This document shows positions 24,118 to 32,917 of a stretch of 64,000 bases of DNA, in pieces; the first letter of the stretch is position 1; each line of letters opens with the position of its first letter. Source of the stretch: Stieleria varia. GTDB taxonomy: Bacteria > Planctomycetota > Planctomycetia > Pirellulales > Pirellulaceae. The stretch lies in assembly GCF_038443385.1 (NCBI RefSeq), contig NZ_CP151726.1:2108001-2172000 (forward strand), read 5' to 3'. The notes beneath the pieces were generated by a model. The model saw only the letters and a list, made by a program, of their open reading frames with translations. It was not told the origin of the DNA and did not search any database. The translations under genes and the position numbers were made by a program.

Positions 24118-24480
24118 TTAAAACTCGCTTCTCTGTTGGCCTTTATGCATTGTGACGCGGAAACCCCTGTTGCGACACACTCGAGCTTGGAACTCAACGG
24201 TTCGCGTTTGACCGATGCAATAAATGTTTCCGATCTCGATTTCATTTTTACCAGACATCAACCGGCTCCGGATCGATTTTTATGCCGACTTGGGTCGTCA
24301 AATCTATTGCTGACCAATTTTGTTCAACCCCGATAGGGTTGGTGGATGCTGCTGATTGTTGTCCCGGGGTGCGCTACGCGACCCCGGGCTTTGGTGTTAA
24401 ACACCTTCGGCGTAATTATCGGAAGGCCTTTCACGTAACAACGAGGATATACCTGGTGCCAGCGAGGGACATTCCACAAT
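24118..24480. other. gene-free stretch with a strong hairpin
   Basis: No coding sequence supported. At 24363-24388 CCCGGGGT pairs with ACCCCGGG across GCGCTACGCG, a compact stem that could terminate the HD-domain gene lying on the minus strand or be another repeat. AACCCCGATAGGGTT at 24326-24340 is a second small inverted repeat. Nothing else is recognised. Confidence 0.55.
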
Positions 24481-25158
24481 CTACCCGAACATGGTTTCGA
24501 TTTCTTCGATGTAGTCCAATGCGAGTTCGGGTTCTGTGACGATCGCGCCGGGGACTCTGCCGCCGCGATCGCACTCGCACAACAACATCAAGTCGTCGAA
24601 TAGCTGGTGCTCGGTCAAGCGACGGCGGCGGCGGGCGCCGATCGTGCGGTCCGCGATCTTGTGGGCTTCCATGTGATGTTTGATCAGCCACGCCGTTCGG
24701 TTGGTGATGTACCCCTCGAGCGCTTCGAGTCCGGCGAGCGTGTGGTCGTCAGGATCAATTGCTTTGCCGACATCGTGCAGCAGTGCCGCAAGCAAGAATT
24801 CTTCGTCGTAGGGCATCTCCTGCTTTGCCAACTTGTAGACTTGCATGCTGTGGAACAACGCGTCGCCTTCGGGATGGTATCGCGGGTTTTGCTTTACGTT
24901 TTCCAAGGGCAATAGCAGAGAAAGGTATACGTTCCAGCGATCCGGACTGGCGTCCATGTCGTCGAGATGAGAATCAAGCTCGGCGGATTCGAGTCCGTGT
25001 TGCATCGCGAGCAGTTTTTCCAGTTCAGCCGTCGTCGCACGCTCAATCGGCTTTCCCGTGATGCTGCTGCGAAATCGAAAGCCCAATTGGGACGGAGGAT
25101 AGACGGTCAGTTCGATCGGGAACTGGTCGTTCAGATGGATGTGGGTGAACCCAACCAC
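24481..25158 (-). CDS. HD-domain phosphohydrolase-like protein, probably missing its front part
   Basis: 225 residues from a GTG at 25158. The segment starts inside a domain: FTHIHLNDQFPIELTVYP looks like the last strands of a nucleotidyltransferase fold. The HD domain is intact at about 90-200: RYHPEGDALFHS with early His residues, LLAALLHDVGK with the HD pair at 128-129, and DPDDHTLAGLEAL. HD proteins hydrolyse phosphoesters, often of nucleotides or tRNA ends. A clear N-terminal piece of such a protein lies immediately upstream in another frame (25148-25273). The gene therefore looks like a frameshifted or internally deleted remnant. Whether the HD part is still made is unknown. Confidence 0.6.
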   Translation of the reverse strand: MVGFTHIHLNDQFPIELTVYPPSQLGFRFRSSITGKPIERATTAELEKLLAMQHGLESAELDSHLDDMDASPDRWNVYLSLLLPLENVKQNPRYHPEGDALFHSMQVYKLAKQEMPYDEEFLLAALLHDVGKAIDPDDHTLAGLEALEGYITNRTAWLIKHHMEAHKIADRTIGARRRRRLTEHQLFDDLMLLCECDRGGRVPGAIVTEPELALDYIEEIETMFG

Positions 25159-25273
25159 GGCCCAATTGCTTGGCCGCTTTCCATTTCGCCTGGTAGTACT
25201 CCGAGACCTCTCGGTTGTACATCAAGCGCGCCGCCAAGTATGCCACTTGTTGGCGAAACTTCGTCGAACGCAT
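25148..25273 (-). pseudogene. detached N-terminal fragment of the HD-domain gene
   Basis: From ATG 25273 the frame reads MRSTKFRQQVAYLAARLMYN and continues 22 residues to GRGWV, a helical N-terminus typical of a real protein start. After codon 42 it becomes compositionally poor (HPHPSERP), while the coherent HD protein starts in a different frame at 25149. The two coding signals thus meet at one point, 25148, and are out of register. This is read directly from the frames; that a central nucleotidyltransferase domain was lost here is inference from remembered family architecture. Confidence 0.5.
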
Positions 25274-25465
25274 TATCGGGGTTCGTCGTCGCGAACCGTT
25301 TGCACGTGACAGAAAGAAGTTGCAGAGATTATAGGATAACCAATCGTCAAGAAGAATGCGAGAGCGAACGCTCATCGCCAAGATAATCCTGCAGCGGTGT
25401 CGCAAAAGCGTTACGCTGAATAAAGGTGAACTTTCGTTTGTGGTTTCCCTATTGGAGGCGATGCG

Positions 25466-25708
25466 ATGTTGGCGGCACCTTATTTTTTGTTTGCGATTGG
25501 GATTGGGTTGGTCTTGCTGGGCTTGTTTTGGGGGGCGATCGCCGGGAGCGGAAAGTCAACCTTTATCGATCCCAGACTGAGCGATGAGGACATCGAGCGT
25601 CAATTGAACAAGAGCGACGGCAGCGCGGCACCTGGGATCATGATGCTGATCGGTTTGGTGGCCATCCTCTTCAGCGTGGCGTGGCGAATGATTCGATTCT
25701 TTGTCTGA
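25466..25708 (+). CDS. small two-helix membrane protein
   Basis: 80 residues, preceded by TTGGAGGCGATGCG, a good ribosome binding site. Two hydrophobic helices, APYFLFAIGIGLVLLGLFWG and GIMMLIGLVAILFSVAWRM, enclose a polar loop with DPRLSDEDIERQL. No family is recognised. It is the only plus-strand gene here and converges with the DUF420 gene, 27 nt away. Confidence 0.6.
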   Translation: MLAAPYFLFAIGIGLVLLGLFWGAIAGSGKSTFIDPRLSDEDIERQLNKSDGSAAPGIMMLIGLVAILFSVAWRMIRFFV

Positions 25709-25735
25709 CGGACGTGCGGAAAATAAGTGTCCTGA

Positions 25736-26203
25736 TCAGGCTGGATAGAGTTGATACAGCATCAGGTAGACCAGGACACCGGTCACTGAGACGTACATCC
25801 AGATGGGATACGCGTAGCGGACCAATTTCTTGTGCGCCAGGATTCTGCCGTTCTTGGCCAAATACACCGCACGCACTGCGAGGAAGGGAACGGTGACGGC
25901 CAGGATCAAGTGTGTCAGCAAGATGCTGTAATAGGTGTACCGAGCTGCCAAAGGCGCGATTTCCGTGTCGGTGGGAAATCGTTTGTTGGGTTCACCGGTG
26001 ACCTGATACAGGGCGACTTTGTGCAGCAGGTACAGCATCAGAAACAAAGCGCTGACGGCCAGAGCCGAGAGCATGTATTTCTTGTGCTGCCGTGCTTGTC
26101 CCTTCTTGATTTTCATCAAGCCGACGGCGAGCAAGCATGTCGCGGTTGCGTTCAGGAAAGCGGTGCAGTGGGGCAGGTAATCAGCGAGGGCGTGCCAGAT
26201 CAT
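25736..26203 (-). CDS. DUF420-family membrane protein, cytochrome oxidase assembly context
   Basis: 155 residues from ATG 26203; longer in-frame starts overlap the SCO gene. Four hydrophobic helices with conserved histidines: LPHCTAFLNATATCLLAVGLM, LSALAVSALFLMLYLLHKVAL, YSILLTHLILAVTVPFLAVRAVYL and WMYVSVTGVLVYLMLY. This fits DUF420 proteins, which sit beside haem-copper oxidase assembly genes and are related to the CtaM/YozB group needed for oxidase maturation. It begins 4 nt after the SCO stop, the last gene of the minus-strand assembly operon. Confidence 0.85.
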   Translation of the reverse strand: MIWHALADYLPHCTAFLNATATCLLAVGLMKIKKGQARQHKKYMLSALAVSALFLMLYLLHKVALYQVTGEPNKRFPTDTEIAPLAARYTYYSILLTHLILAVTVPFLAVRAVYLAKNGRILAHKKLVRYAYPIWMYVSVTGVLVYLMLYQLYPA

Positions 26204-26207
26204 TCGT

Positions 26208-26894
26208 TCAAGATTCCTTGTCGGCCAGCAAACGCTTGATCGACTTTTTGAGTTTTTCGAATTGGGCTTTCTCGGGCCACAGATAGAGACCTTCGATCTT
26301 GCCAGCCGAATCAACCAATACGAGTCGTTCGGTATGAAATTTCTTGTCGACTGGTTGCTGGAAGATTTCAGCGCCGATTCGTCGGACGTAGGTCAGGTCA
26401 CCGGTCATGAACAACCATTGGTCTTTGTCGGCCCCGAACCGCGCGGCGTATTCCCGTAGTACCTCCGGCGTATCGGTCTCGGGGTCGACCGAGATGGCGA
26501 GAAACTTGACACCTTGGCCTTCGAACTCATCCTGCAACTCTTTGAGTTTTCGGTTTTGCTGAGGGCAAATGCTCGGGCAAGTGCTAAAGAAGAAACTGAC
26601 CACGTAGGGCTCACCCAACAGATCCTCGCTGTTGACTGTCTTGCCGCTGCGTTCGGTCAATTCAAATCGACTCAGCCAGGCTTCGTCGGTCACCGGGTGC
26701 ACCGGTTCGGTGTTCTCGATCTTCAGCTCTGTCGGCTCCAGTTTTGTCCCGGGCGCCACGTCCGTTGTGTGGACGATTTCATCAGGGCCAGGCAGGTTTG
26801 CATTCTGCGAGGGCTGGTTGCTGAGGGATCGATAGATCAGCCCCATGACCAATCCGGTCACCAGGATCATGACGACATGAAATGCGGTTCGCAT
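26208..26894 (-). CDS. SCO1/SenC-family copper chaperone for cytochrome oxidase
   Basis: 228 residues from ATG 26894; the frame is open far upstream (to 27476) but overlaps the permease gene. An N-terminal anchor (FHVVMILVTGLVMGLIY) is followed by a linker and a thioredoxin-like domain. The copper-binding CPSIC and the distal His in KKFHTERLVLVD match the SCO family. It delivers copper to the CuA site of subunit II or keeps its cysteines reduced, at the periplasmic membrane face. Neighbours (ctaA, ctaB, DUF420) support this. Length is normal for the family. Confidence 0.93.
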   Translation of the reverse strand: MRTAFHVVMILVTGLVMGLIYRSLSNQPSQNANLPGPDEIVHTTDVAPGTKLEPTELKIENTEPVHPVTDEAWLSRFELTERSGKTVNSEDLLGEPYVVSFFFSTCPSICPQQNRKLKELQDEFEGQGVKFLAISVDPETDTPEVLREYAARFGADKDQWLFMTGDLTYVRRIGAEIFQQPVDKKFHTERLVLVDSAGKIEGLYLWPEKAQFEKLKKSIKRLLADKES

Positions 26895-26959
26895 GTTTGC
26901 TCTGGAGTGATTCAGTGGGGAGGGACGCAATGAGGGGATCGCCGTGATGACTCTAGGAA

Positions 26960-27814
26960 TCAGACAATCACGTCCGCTTTCCGGTTGCCTCGCATCAATT
27001 GCCAGGCGATCCAAGTTGTCATTATCGCAGCTACGATCGCAACCGTCCAACAAGCGATCGAGCTGGGGGCAAAAGCAGCGTTTGCGAGGTCGACGTTGGG
27101 GAACATCAGACGCCGCAGCTCGGTCATCACGTAACTGAGCGGATTTGCCCGCATGATGCCACCGAGAATCATCGAGCCGATCCCGGCGTCGCCCGACATG
27201 GCTGGGATTGGAAAGAACGATCCGCTGAGTAACCACATCGGCATCAGGCCGAGCATCATGATCGCATGGAATCCTTGCGTGCTGTCCATCGGCCACGCGA
27301 CGATCATGCCCAGCGAGCACATCATCACCGCCAGGATCGCCATCATCAGCAACAGCGCGGGAGTGGTCGCTCCGATGGATGCAGTTCCCACGACGAAAAC
27401 CAGGATCAAGAACAGCACGGCTTGAACCCACGCGATAACGCTGCCCCCGATGACCTTGCCGAATAACACCGGCCACCGACCGACCGGCGCGACGAGCACG
27501 GATTGCATGAATCCTTCGCGGCGATCTTCGATGACAGAGATGGTTGCAAAGATCGCCGTGAACAAGACGATCAACGCGACCGTTCCCGGCAAAAAGAACT
27601 CAAGGAAATTTTGGCCACCGACGGACTGAAACGCACCTTTGAGGCCGGTTCCGAATAGCAACCAAAACAGTAGGGGTTGCACGATCGCTGCGGTCACACG
27701 ATTGGGCTGTCGGATGAAGCGAACGATTTCGCGTTTGGCCAACATCCACGCGGCGCCCCATCCGGCCGACCACGGGGTTGGCAACGCGTTGGGAGGGGAA
27801 GTGGACTGTGGCAT
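26960..27814 (-). CDS. ABC-2 type transporter permease
   Basis: 284 residues, six hydrophobic segments in the ABC-2 pattern (AAIVQPLLFWLLFGTGL, FFLPGTVALIVLFTAIFATI, VIAWVQAVLFLILVFVVG, LLMMAILAVMMCSLGMIVAW, MMLGLMPMWLLSGSFFPIP, ACWTVAIVAAIMTTWIAW), with the motif ISVIEDRREGFMQSVLVAPV before the third. It pairs with the ATPase gene 20 nt upstream. Transporters in this position in oxidase assembly operons are common in planctomycetes; the cargo is not known. Confidence 0.88.
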   Translation of the reverse strand: MPQSTSPPNALPTPWSAGWGAAWMLAKREIVRFIRQPNRVTAAIVQPLLFWLLFGTGLKGAFQSVGGQNFLEFFLPGTVALIVLFTAIFATISVIEDRREGFMQSVLVAPVGRWPVLFGKVIGGSVIAWVQAVLFLILVFVVGTASIGATTPALLLMMAILAVMMCSLGMIVAWPMDSTQGFHAIMMLGLMPMWLLSGSFFPIPAMSGDAGIGSMILGGIMRANPLSYVMTELRRLMFPNVDLANAAFAPSSIACWTVAIVAAIMTTWIAWQLMRGNRKADVIV

Positions 27815-27834
27815 CGAGCTTCGTTCTGGTTTGT

Positions 27835-28800
27835 CTAGGCGTGAAAGGATGTGCCGGTGGCGGCGATGAAGACGTCCTCCAGGCTGGGGCGGCCGATGGA
27901 GATGGACTGCGCGGCATTGCCCAGTCGCGAGTGGATCGTAGGGACCAGATCGGCGGGTGAGTCGCTGTGGATTCGAATCTGGTTTTCAATCTGCTGGGCG
28001 TCGAGATGCAATTCATCTCGCAAGACACGAATCGCAGCGGCGGGGTCGCTCGCGATCACGGTCACGACACCTTCGCCCATCTCGCTTCTCAGTTCATGTG
28101 GCGTTCCTTCACGGACCACGGCTCCATCGGCCATGATCACGACCCGGTCCGCCTTCTCGGCTTCCTCCAGCAAGTGCGTCGTCATCAGCACCGAAACGCC
28201 GTCGTCGCACATTTTTCTCAGCGACTGAAACAAGTTGATGCGTGCGGACGGATCCAGGCCGGTGCTCGGCTCGTCCAGCAGCATCAGCTTGGGGCGGTGC
28301 AACATTCCCTTAGCAAGTTCGACGCGGCGTTTCAGTCCACCGGAGAGTTTTTCGCAAAGTTCACGACGGCGATCGGTCAGCTCCATCTGCTCCAGCACGG
28401 CATCGCGCCGTTCGTTGAGATGCTTGCCACCGATTCCGTACAAGGCCGCTTGGCAGGCGATGTTTTCGTCGACCGTCAGCTTTTTGTCCAAGCTGGGAGA
28501 CTGAAAGACGATCCCGATTTGGCCGCGGATCGCGAGCGGATTGCTGGCCGAGTCGATGCCGCCGATTCGAATCGATCCCGATTGAATGGGCAACAAGGTG
28601 CACAGCAACCGAAACAGCGTCGTTTTTCCGCTGCCGTTCTTGCCGAGCAAGGCGACAATCTCACCAGCGGACGTCCTGAGGTTGACGCCTTGAAGTGCTT
28701 GGGTTTCTCCATAAGAAAACCGCACGTCGCTGACTTCGCATACCACGTCGGACGCGGAGTGTACGGTTTGCAGGTCTTCTTGAGACGCTGACACAGACAT
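27835..28800 (-). CDS. ABC transporter ATP-binding protein
   Basis: 321 residues. Walker A GKNGSGKTT near residue 53, signature LSGGLKRRVELA, Walker B LMLLDEPSTGLDP and the switch His in LMTTHLLEE. The C-terminal 80 residues form a regulatory domain of the drug-resistance (DrrA/NodI) type. It partners the ABC-2 permease that follows. Located between ctaB and the SCO gene, so probably co-transcribed with haem A synthesis; this suggests, without proof, a role in oxidase maturation. Confidence 0.92.
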   Translation of the reverse strand: MSVSASQEDLQTVHSASDVVCEVSDVRFSYGETQALQGVNLRTSAGEIVALLGKNGSGKTTLFRLLCTLLPIQSGSIRIGGIDSASNPLAIRGQIGIVFQSPSLDKKLTVDENIACQAALYGIGGKHLNERRDAVLEQMELTDRRRELCEKLSGGLKRRVELAKGMLHRPKLMLLDEPSTGLDPSARINLFQSLRKMCDDGVSVLMTTHLLEEAEKADRVVIMADGAVVREGTPHELRSEMGEGVVTVIASDPAAAIRVLRDELHLDAQQIENQIRIHSDSPADLVPTIHSRLGNAAQSISIGRPSLEDVFIAATGTSFHA

Positions 28801-28834
28801 GGCTGATAGGTGAACCTTTTTCCCGCCGGTGGCG

Positions 28835-29944
28835 TTACCAGAATACTCGAAGTGTGACGACGAGCAGGATGGCGGGCAGCACGAGGAGGGAGGAGAGCAT
28901 CAGGGCGCGGGCGGACACATCATCCCGCTGTCGCGCGAATCGAATCGATCGCAATAACATCGGCAAGCAGCTCACGGTGACCGCGATCGACGCGATCGAT
29001 CCGCCGATCCAACCACCGGGAATCCAGCACAACGCTACGGCACAGCCGATCAATCCCAGCGAACCGACAATGCTTTGCCAACCAGCGGACCGACCGGTGG
29101 GTTCGACCGTGGTCGTCATCTGAAAGCCCGCTGCCGCATACTGGCGACGATACATCCAAGCGATGGCCATGAAGTGCGGGTACTGCCAGGCAACCAGCAC
29201 GCCGACCAACAGCCATGGAGTCCAATCGGTCAAGGAACCGTCCAACGCGGTGTAGCCGATCAACATGGGCAACGCACCGGCAACGGCTCCCACGGTGGTG
29301 TTCCACGCGGTGCGTGTTTTCATGGGAGTGTAAACGAGGACGTACATCAACCAAGTCACCACGCCGGCGGCAGCTGGGATGAGTGAAAAGTGGCTGTACA
29401 ACATAGCCGTTCCGGCGACACCTGAGATGGCAGCCATCGCCAAAGCGGTCGGCAAACCCATGCGTCCGCCCGGCAAGGGACGCCGGGCCGTACGTGGCAT
29501 CTGCCGATCGATTTTTCGTTCCCAGATTTGATTGGACGCGCCGGCGCTGGCGGCAACCAAGCCGGTGCCGACGAGCAACACGCACAGGCTGATCGGTTCG
29601 ACAAAGCCACCGGCGGCGATCATCGCCGTGGCGATCGTCGTGACCAAAATCATCACCACGATCCGTGGCTTGGACAGCTCCACCAAATCACGCGTCAACG
29701 ACTGAGGACGATCGAGATTATCGACGGTCATCTTTTCGCGCGACGTCTTTTTACCCGACGTGGCATCGACTGTTTCAACGATCTCGTTGGCGATGATACT
29801 GGACTCGGCTGTTGGTTCCGAATGGTCGGTGGGCTTATCCATTGGATCATTTTCTTGACCTGTCGTGTGACGACCAAACAGCGGCTCCACTGAGGTTGTG
29901 ACCTCGGTTCGGGCGATATCAGCGGTCAAGACATCAATGGACAT
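28835..29944 (-). CDS. ctaB: protohaem IX farnesyltransferase (haem O synthase)
   Basis: 369 residues. A polar N-terminal extension of about 80 residues precedes the UbiA-fold membrane domain with about nine helices. The first prenyl-binding motif reads NQIWERKIDRQMPRTARRPLP, so the family NxxxD has Glu for the first Asp. The second region (YTPMKTRTAWNTTVGAVAGALPMLIGY) is typical of CyoE/CtaB. The enzyme adds farnesyl to haem B, giving haem O for the oxidase. It starts 6 nt after the ctaA stop. The long N-terminal extension and the Asp-to-Glu change are worth comparison with relatives. Confidence 0.9.
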   Translation of the reverse strand: MSIDVLTADIARTEVTTSVEPLFGRHTTGQENDPMDKPTDHSEPTAESSIIANEIVETVDATSGKKTSREKMTVDNLDRPQSLTRDLVELSKPRIVVMILVTTIATAMIAAGGFVEPISLCVLLVGTGLVAASAGASNQIWERKIDRQMPRTARRPLPGGRMGLPTALAMAAISGVAGTAMLYSHFSLIPAAAGVVTWLMYVLVYTPMKTRTAWNTTVGAVAGALPMLIGYTALDGSLTDWTPWLLVGVLVAWQYPHFMAIAWMYRRQYAAAGFQMTTTVEPTGRSAGWQSIVGSLGLIGCAVALCWIPGGWIGGSIASIAVTVSCLPMLLRSIRFARQRDDVSARALMLSSLLVLPAILLVVTLRVFW

Positions 29945-29950
29945 GATCGA

Positions 29951-31099
29951 TCAAGCGGTAGTGACACTCGCGGAAGCGTCAGCGTTATTTTGGTCAGTGT
30001 TTGTACTGGCTGTGATTTCCGACGATCCACTGAATCGCCCGTCGACATTACCAACGGTCTCACCGATATTGCTCTGGGCAAGGTAACGAGTTCGCAGCGT
30101 CTGAACAAACACCGCTGCTGCCGTTGCCAAAATCAGCGAACCCATGGCGACATGGGCGGTCACCACGATGGAATCGACGAAACCCTTGGCCTGGACCAGA
30201 AATCCGGTGGAGCCAGGGAGCCATCGCAAAAAATGTGGCCACCCGTAATTGACGATCCAAGTGCCCGTGCCGAGCAGGATCTGGATGGTCACAAATCCTA
30301 CCAGCCACGCCGCCGGGCGGGAGAGCGTCAAATCGCCGCACCGAGCCAATCGCCAGTAAACCAGCGGCACCAAAACCCACAAAACAAAGGCGGTCACGAT
30401 GTGCATGGCCACCGTCATCGTGAAAAAACCGGTTGTGGCCATTGGGGTGACGTGCCTGAGTTGGGCTCCCAGCACCAATTGGGCGTAACTCAATAAAACC
30501 GGAGCAAAGGCGAGAAAAACTGCGGATCGCCCGAGTGTCCTGCGTTTCTCAGCGGTTGCTTTTTGATTCCATTTTCGATCGAACCACCTGCGACTGGTCA
30601 CCACGACCGCCACTCCGCAGAGGGCGAAAACGACTGGGCCAAAACATCCGTGGATCATCGCCAAAGTCCGGTCGCCGAATACCACACGGACACCTCCCAA
30701 AGCGCCCTGAGAAATCACGGCCAGCAAAATCGCTATGGTCAGCCCAGTTACCCAGCGGCGGCGTTCACCGATGATGCTGGCGATCAGCATTGAGATCGCG
30801 ACGACACCGACCACTGCTCCCAACAATCGGTGGCCGTGCTCGATGAGCAAATCAAACGGTCCGGAGATCCAAGTGCTCAGTGGGTACAGAAACAAGTTGT
30901 AGCCGTACGTGTTGGGCCAATCCGGTACGGCCATCCCGGCGTCGTATGTCGTGACCAATCCACCGACCCAAATCAGTGGCCAAACGAGACACACCGACAG
31001 CAGCGATAAACGGTGCAGCCATCGAGCAGCGGTCGTGGGCGAATACTCACTCACCGAATCGAGATTCCTGTGGAGTCGTAGATTCCTTTGAAGGCACAC
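29951..31099 (-). CDS. ctaA: haem A synthase, COX15/CtaA family
   Basis: 382 residues from GTG 31099, 10 nt after the preceding small gene; a second GTG at 31054 (before SEYSPTTAARWLHR) is an equally possible start. Eight hydrophobic helices carry the family histidines: LIEHGHRLLGAVVG in the first half, LAMIHGCFGPVVF, MHIVTAFVLW and VTAHVAMGSL. The motif GGLVTTYDAGMAVPDWPNTYG is diagnostic. It converts haem O to haem A. A Ser/Asn-rich tail of about 40 residues is added at the C-terminus. Followed at once by ctaB. Confidence 0.92.
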   Translation of the reverse strand: MCLQRNLRLHRNLDSVSEYSPTTAARWLHRLSLLSVCLVWPLIWVGGLVTTYDAGMAVPDWPNTYGYNLFLYPLSTWISGPFDLLIEHGHRLLGAVVGVVAISMLIASIIGERRRWVTGLTIAILLAVISQGALGGVRVVFGDRTLAMIHGCFGPVVFALCGVAVVVTSRRWFDRKWNQKATAEKRRTLGRSAVFLAFAPVLLSYAQLVLGAQLRHVTPMATTGFFTMTVAMHIVTAFVLWVLVPLVYWRLARCGDLTLSRPAAWLVGFVTIQILLGTGTWIVNYGWPHFLRWLPGSTGFLVQAKGFVDSIVVTAHVAMGSLILATAAAVFVQTLRTRYLAQSNIGETVGNVDGRFSGSSEITASTNTDQNNADASASVTTA

Positions 31100-31109
31100 G
31101 CGTGACGAA

Positions 31110-31304
31110 TCATTGTTCCGAACCCTCGTCCCAAGGATTTCTGGCGTTGTAAATTCGCTCGCCCGTCATCCCGCCGGCCACGGCGCCGGTTGCACCGCAG
31201 ATCGCCAGCGGCATCACGCCGCCCTGTCCAACGAGATACATCAGTGTGGCACCAATCGCCAGTCCGATGATCGCGCCGATGCTACGGTAGTGTTGTTTCG
31301 TCAT
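31110..31304 (-). CDS. small glycine-rich membrane protein
   Basis: 64 residues: one long hydrophobic Gly-rich stretch (IGAIIGLAIGATLMYLVGQG then VMPLAICGATGAVAGGMTG) resembling glycine-zipper proteins. The ATG overlaps the upstream cytochrome c stop (ATGA), and the gene precedes ctaA by 10 nt, so it belongs to the operon. No specific function is known. Confidence 0.65.
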   Translation of the reverse strand: MTKQHYRSIGAIIGLAIGATLMYLVGQGGVMPLAICGATGAVAGGMTGERIYNARNPWDEGSEQ

Positions 31305-32572
31305 GTCGACGTTTCCAACGCAGGGGAGGGCTCGGCGTGCGATGGATGATCCTCTGTTACGGAATTGCTGAGCGAGAGCACGTAATGCACCAGATCCCAG
31401 ACCTGCGATGCGGTCAAACCCGTCGGCGTTTCGGTTTCCGAGACGATCACGCCGGGCATGGGCGTGCCCGCTATCCCTTGAGTGATTCGTCGATACAACG
31501 TTTCGCTGTCGCCGCCACCGTGGAAGACACCGTTGCTGAGTTGTCGCGGCTGGATCGTGCTGGGGCGAAGCGCGCCGGCCTTGCGAAATGGTCGGATCGC
31601 CTCCTTGTCGGTCGGCGTCAGCCCAAGCTTGGTGGTGAACTCCTTGGTCCAGTCATCATAGTCGATTGTCACCATTTGACCGTTTCCACCAGGTCCGTGG
31701 CATCCGGCGCAGTTGGCGACTTGACCATGAAACAGCTCTCGGCCACGAGAGATCGACGCGGCGTCGTTGGGCGTCTCGGTTGGCACCTCCACAACGTTTT
31801 CATCTGCGGTCAACCAATCGTTAGTCACCCGCTGGATCACCGCATCGACGAGGTCGGCATTGCTGGGATCACTTAGGCGATCAGAGTCGGGCATCGACGA
31901 GTCGTCGTCACCGTATCCCAGTTCATCGATCGCGACGGCCATCAATCGCCGTTCAACTTCGCCGCGTATCGAGAGAAAGATCGCGTAGTCCACCAACGCA
32001 TCTCGATCTTCGGGGGCCAACAAAGCAAAGGATGGCATGGCGGTCCCGGGAACGCCGTGTTTGAGCAATCTCGCCAAGTCCTCTCGGGTCGGTTTGCTGG
32101 CCCGTGTGGTCGATTTCCATTTGAATACACCGGGGCGAAAATCTCGCGGATAGGGTTTTTGCAACAAAGCCGCCGGCCCGTTGCCGCCACCGTTCAATCC
32201 GTGGCAAACCACGCAGTGTTCGACCATCAGCCCGTAGTGCTTTCCGGCCTCATCGCTGGAGACTTGTCCGGCCGCGCGGACCAGACTTTCTGGGTCGATT
32301 AATCCTGCCGCGGCATCACTCATCCGCTCGACCGGCCAATGAGGCTGCTTGGCCGTTCCAAAAAGCGGACGCATCACGGCTTGCGTGTCGGGCACCAATC
32401 GCTGCGAGGGGGCAGATCGCGACGTGCTCAGCACGAGCGCATGCAGCTCGTTGGCGGGGTAATCCGCCAGAGGTTTGTCGCATCCGGCGAGCAGACAGCC
32501 GATCGATAGCAGGAAAACGGCTCGGTACACGGTCTGACAGACGATTTGGTACACGTGGCGGCAACGGGGCAC
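31301..32572 (-). CDS. diheme cytochrome c lipoprotein
   Basis: 423 residues. The lipobox SIGCLLAGC (Cys 31) suggests a lipid-anchored periplasmic protein. Two CxxCH motifs: CVVCH at 120-124 and CAGCH at 288-292, each in a cytochrome c fold with downstream Met candidates (GTAMPSF, GTPMPGV). An unusual linker of about 165 residues separates the haems. It opens the oxidase-assembly operon and probably carries electrons to the oxidase. A hairpin repeat lies between this gene and the cupredoxin gene. Confidence 0.87.
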   Translation of the reverse strand: MPRCRHVYQIVCQTVYRAVFLLSIGCLLAGCDKPLADYPANELHALVLSTSRSAPSQRLVPDTQAVMRPLFGTAKQPHWPVERMSDAAAGLIDPESLVRAAGQVSSDEAGKHYGLMVEHCVVCHGLNGGGNGPAALLQKPYPRDFRPGVFKWKSTTRASKPTREDLARLLKHGVPGTAMPSFALLAPEDRDALVDYAIFLSIRGEVERRLMAVAIDELGYGDDDSSMPDSDRLSDPSNADLVDAVIQRVTNDWLTADENVVEVPTETPNDAASISRGRELFHGQVANCAGCHGPGGNGQMVTIDYDDWTKEFTTKLGLTPTDKEAIRPFRKAGALRPSTIQPRQLSNGVFHGGGDSETLYRRITQGIAGTPMPGVIVSETETPTGLTASQVWDLVHYVLSLSNSVTEDHPSHAEPSPALETST

Positions 32573-32917
32573 TGTGGCTCCGAATCTGGAACGGGGAACG
32601 GAAAACGGGGTGCCTCGAAAGAGACTGCTGACTTGATCCTGTTGCGTCCTGCGATGGTGAGCGGCAAGGCGCTAGCCGCCGGTAACGGTGCATTGCCCGC
32701 GGCTAGCGTCTTGCGGCTCACCAAATCAACAGTCTCCCAACAACACGAGGTTAACCGCCACGTCCCCGATCGATCAACATAATCAATTGTCGCAGCCAGA
32801 AATCCGCTGCTCTGGCTGTTCAAGTTCTGAGGTTGCGGCAGGTGGCGTATGGTTTGTGATTGGCCGGTTGGTGGCGTTCGTTTTCGACTTGGAAAGTCGA
32901 ACGACAATGCCCCTCTC
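32573..32917. other. gene-free stretch with an inverted repeat
   Basis: No gene supported. A stem at 32656-32678 pairs with 32700-32722 (GGTGAGCGGCAAGGCGCTAG with two mismatches). Outer sequences GAGACTGCTGACTT and AAATCAACAGTCTC extend the symmetry. The same motifs appear at 43401-43550. This may be the promoter region of the downstream operon on the minus strand. Confidence 0.6.
32656..32722. repeat. inverted repeat, GTGAGCCGCAAG family
   Basis: 23-nt arms with two mismatches and a 21-nt loop. The right arm contains CTTGCGGCTCACC, echoed by GTGAGCCGCAAG near 43420. The family seems to be dispersed and intergenic. Confidence 0.65.

Noticed and set aside
26895..27476. N-terminal extension of the SCO gene
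   Set aside because: Overlaps the ABC permease gene and is Arg/His-rich without a signal; ATG 26894 followed by a membrane anchor is the better start.
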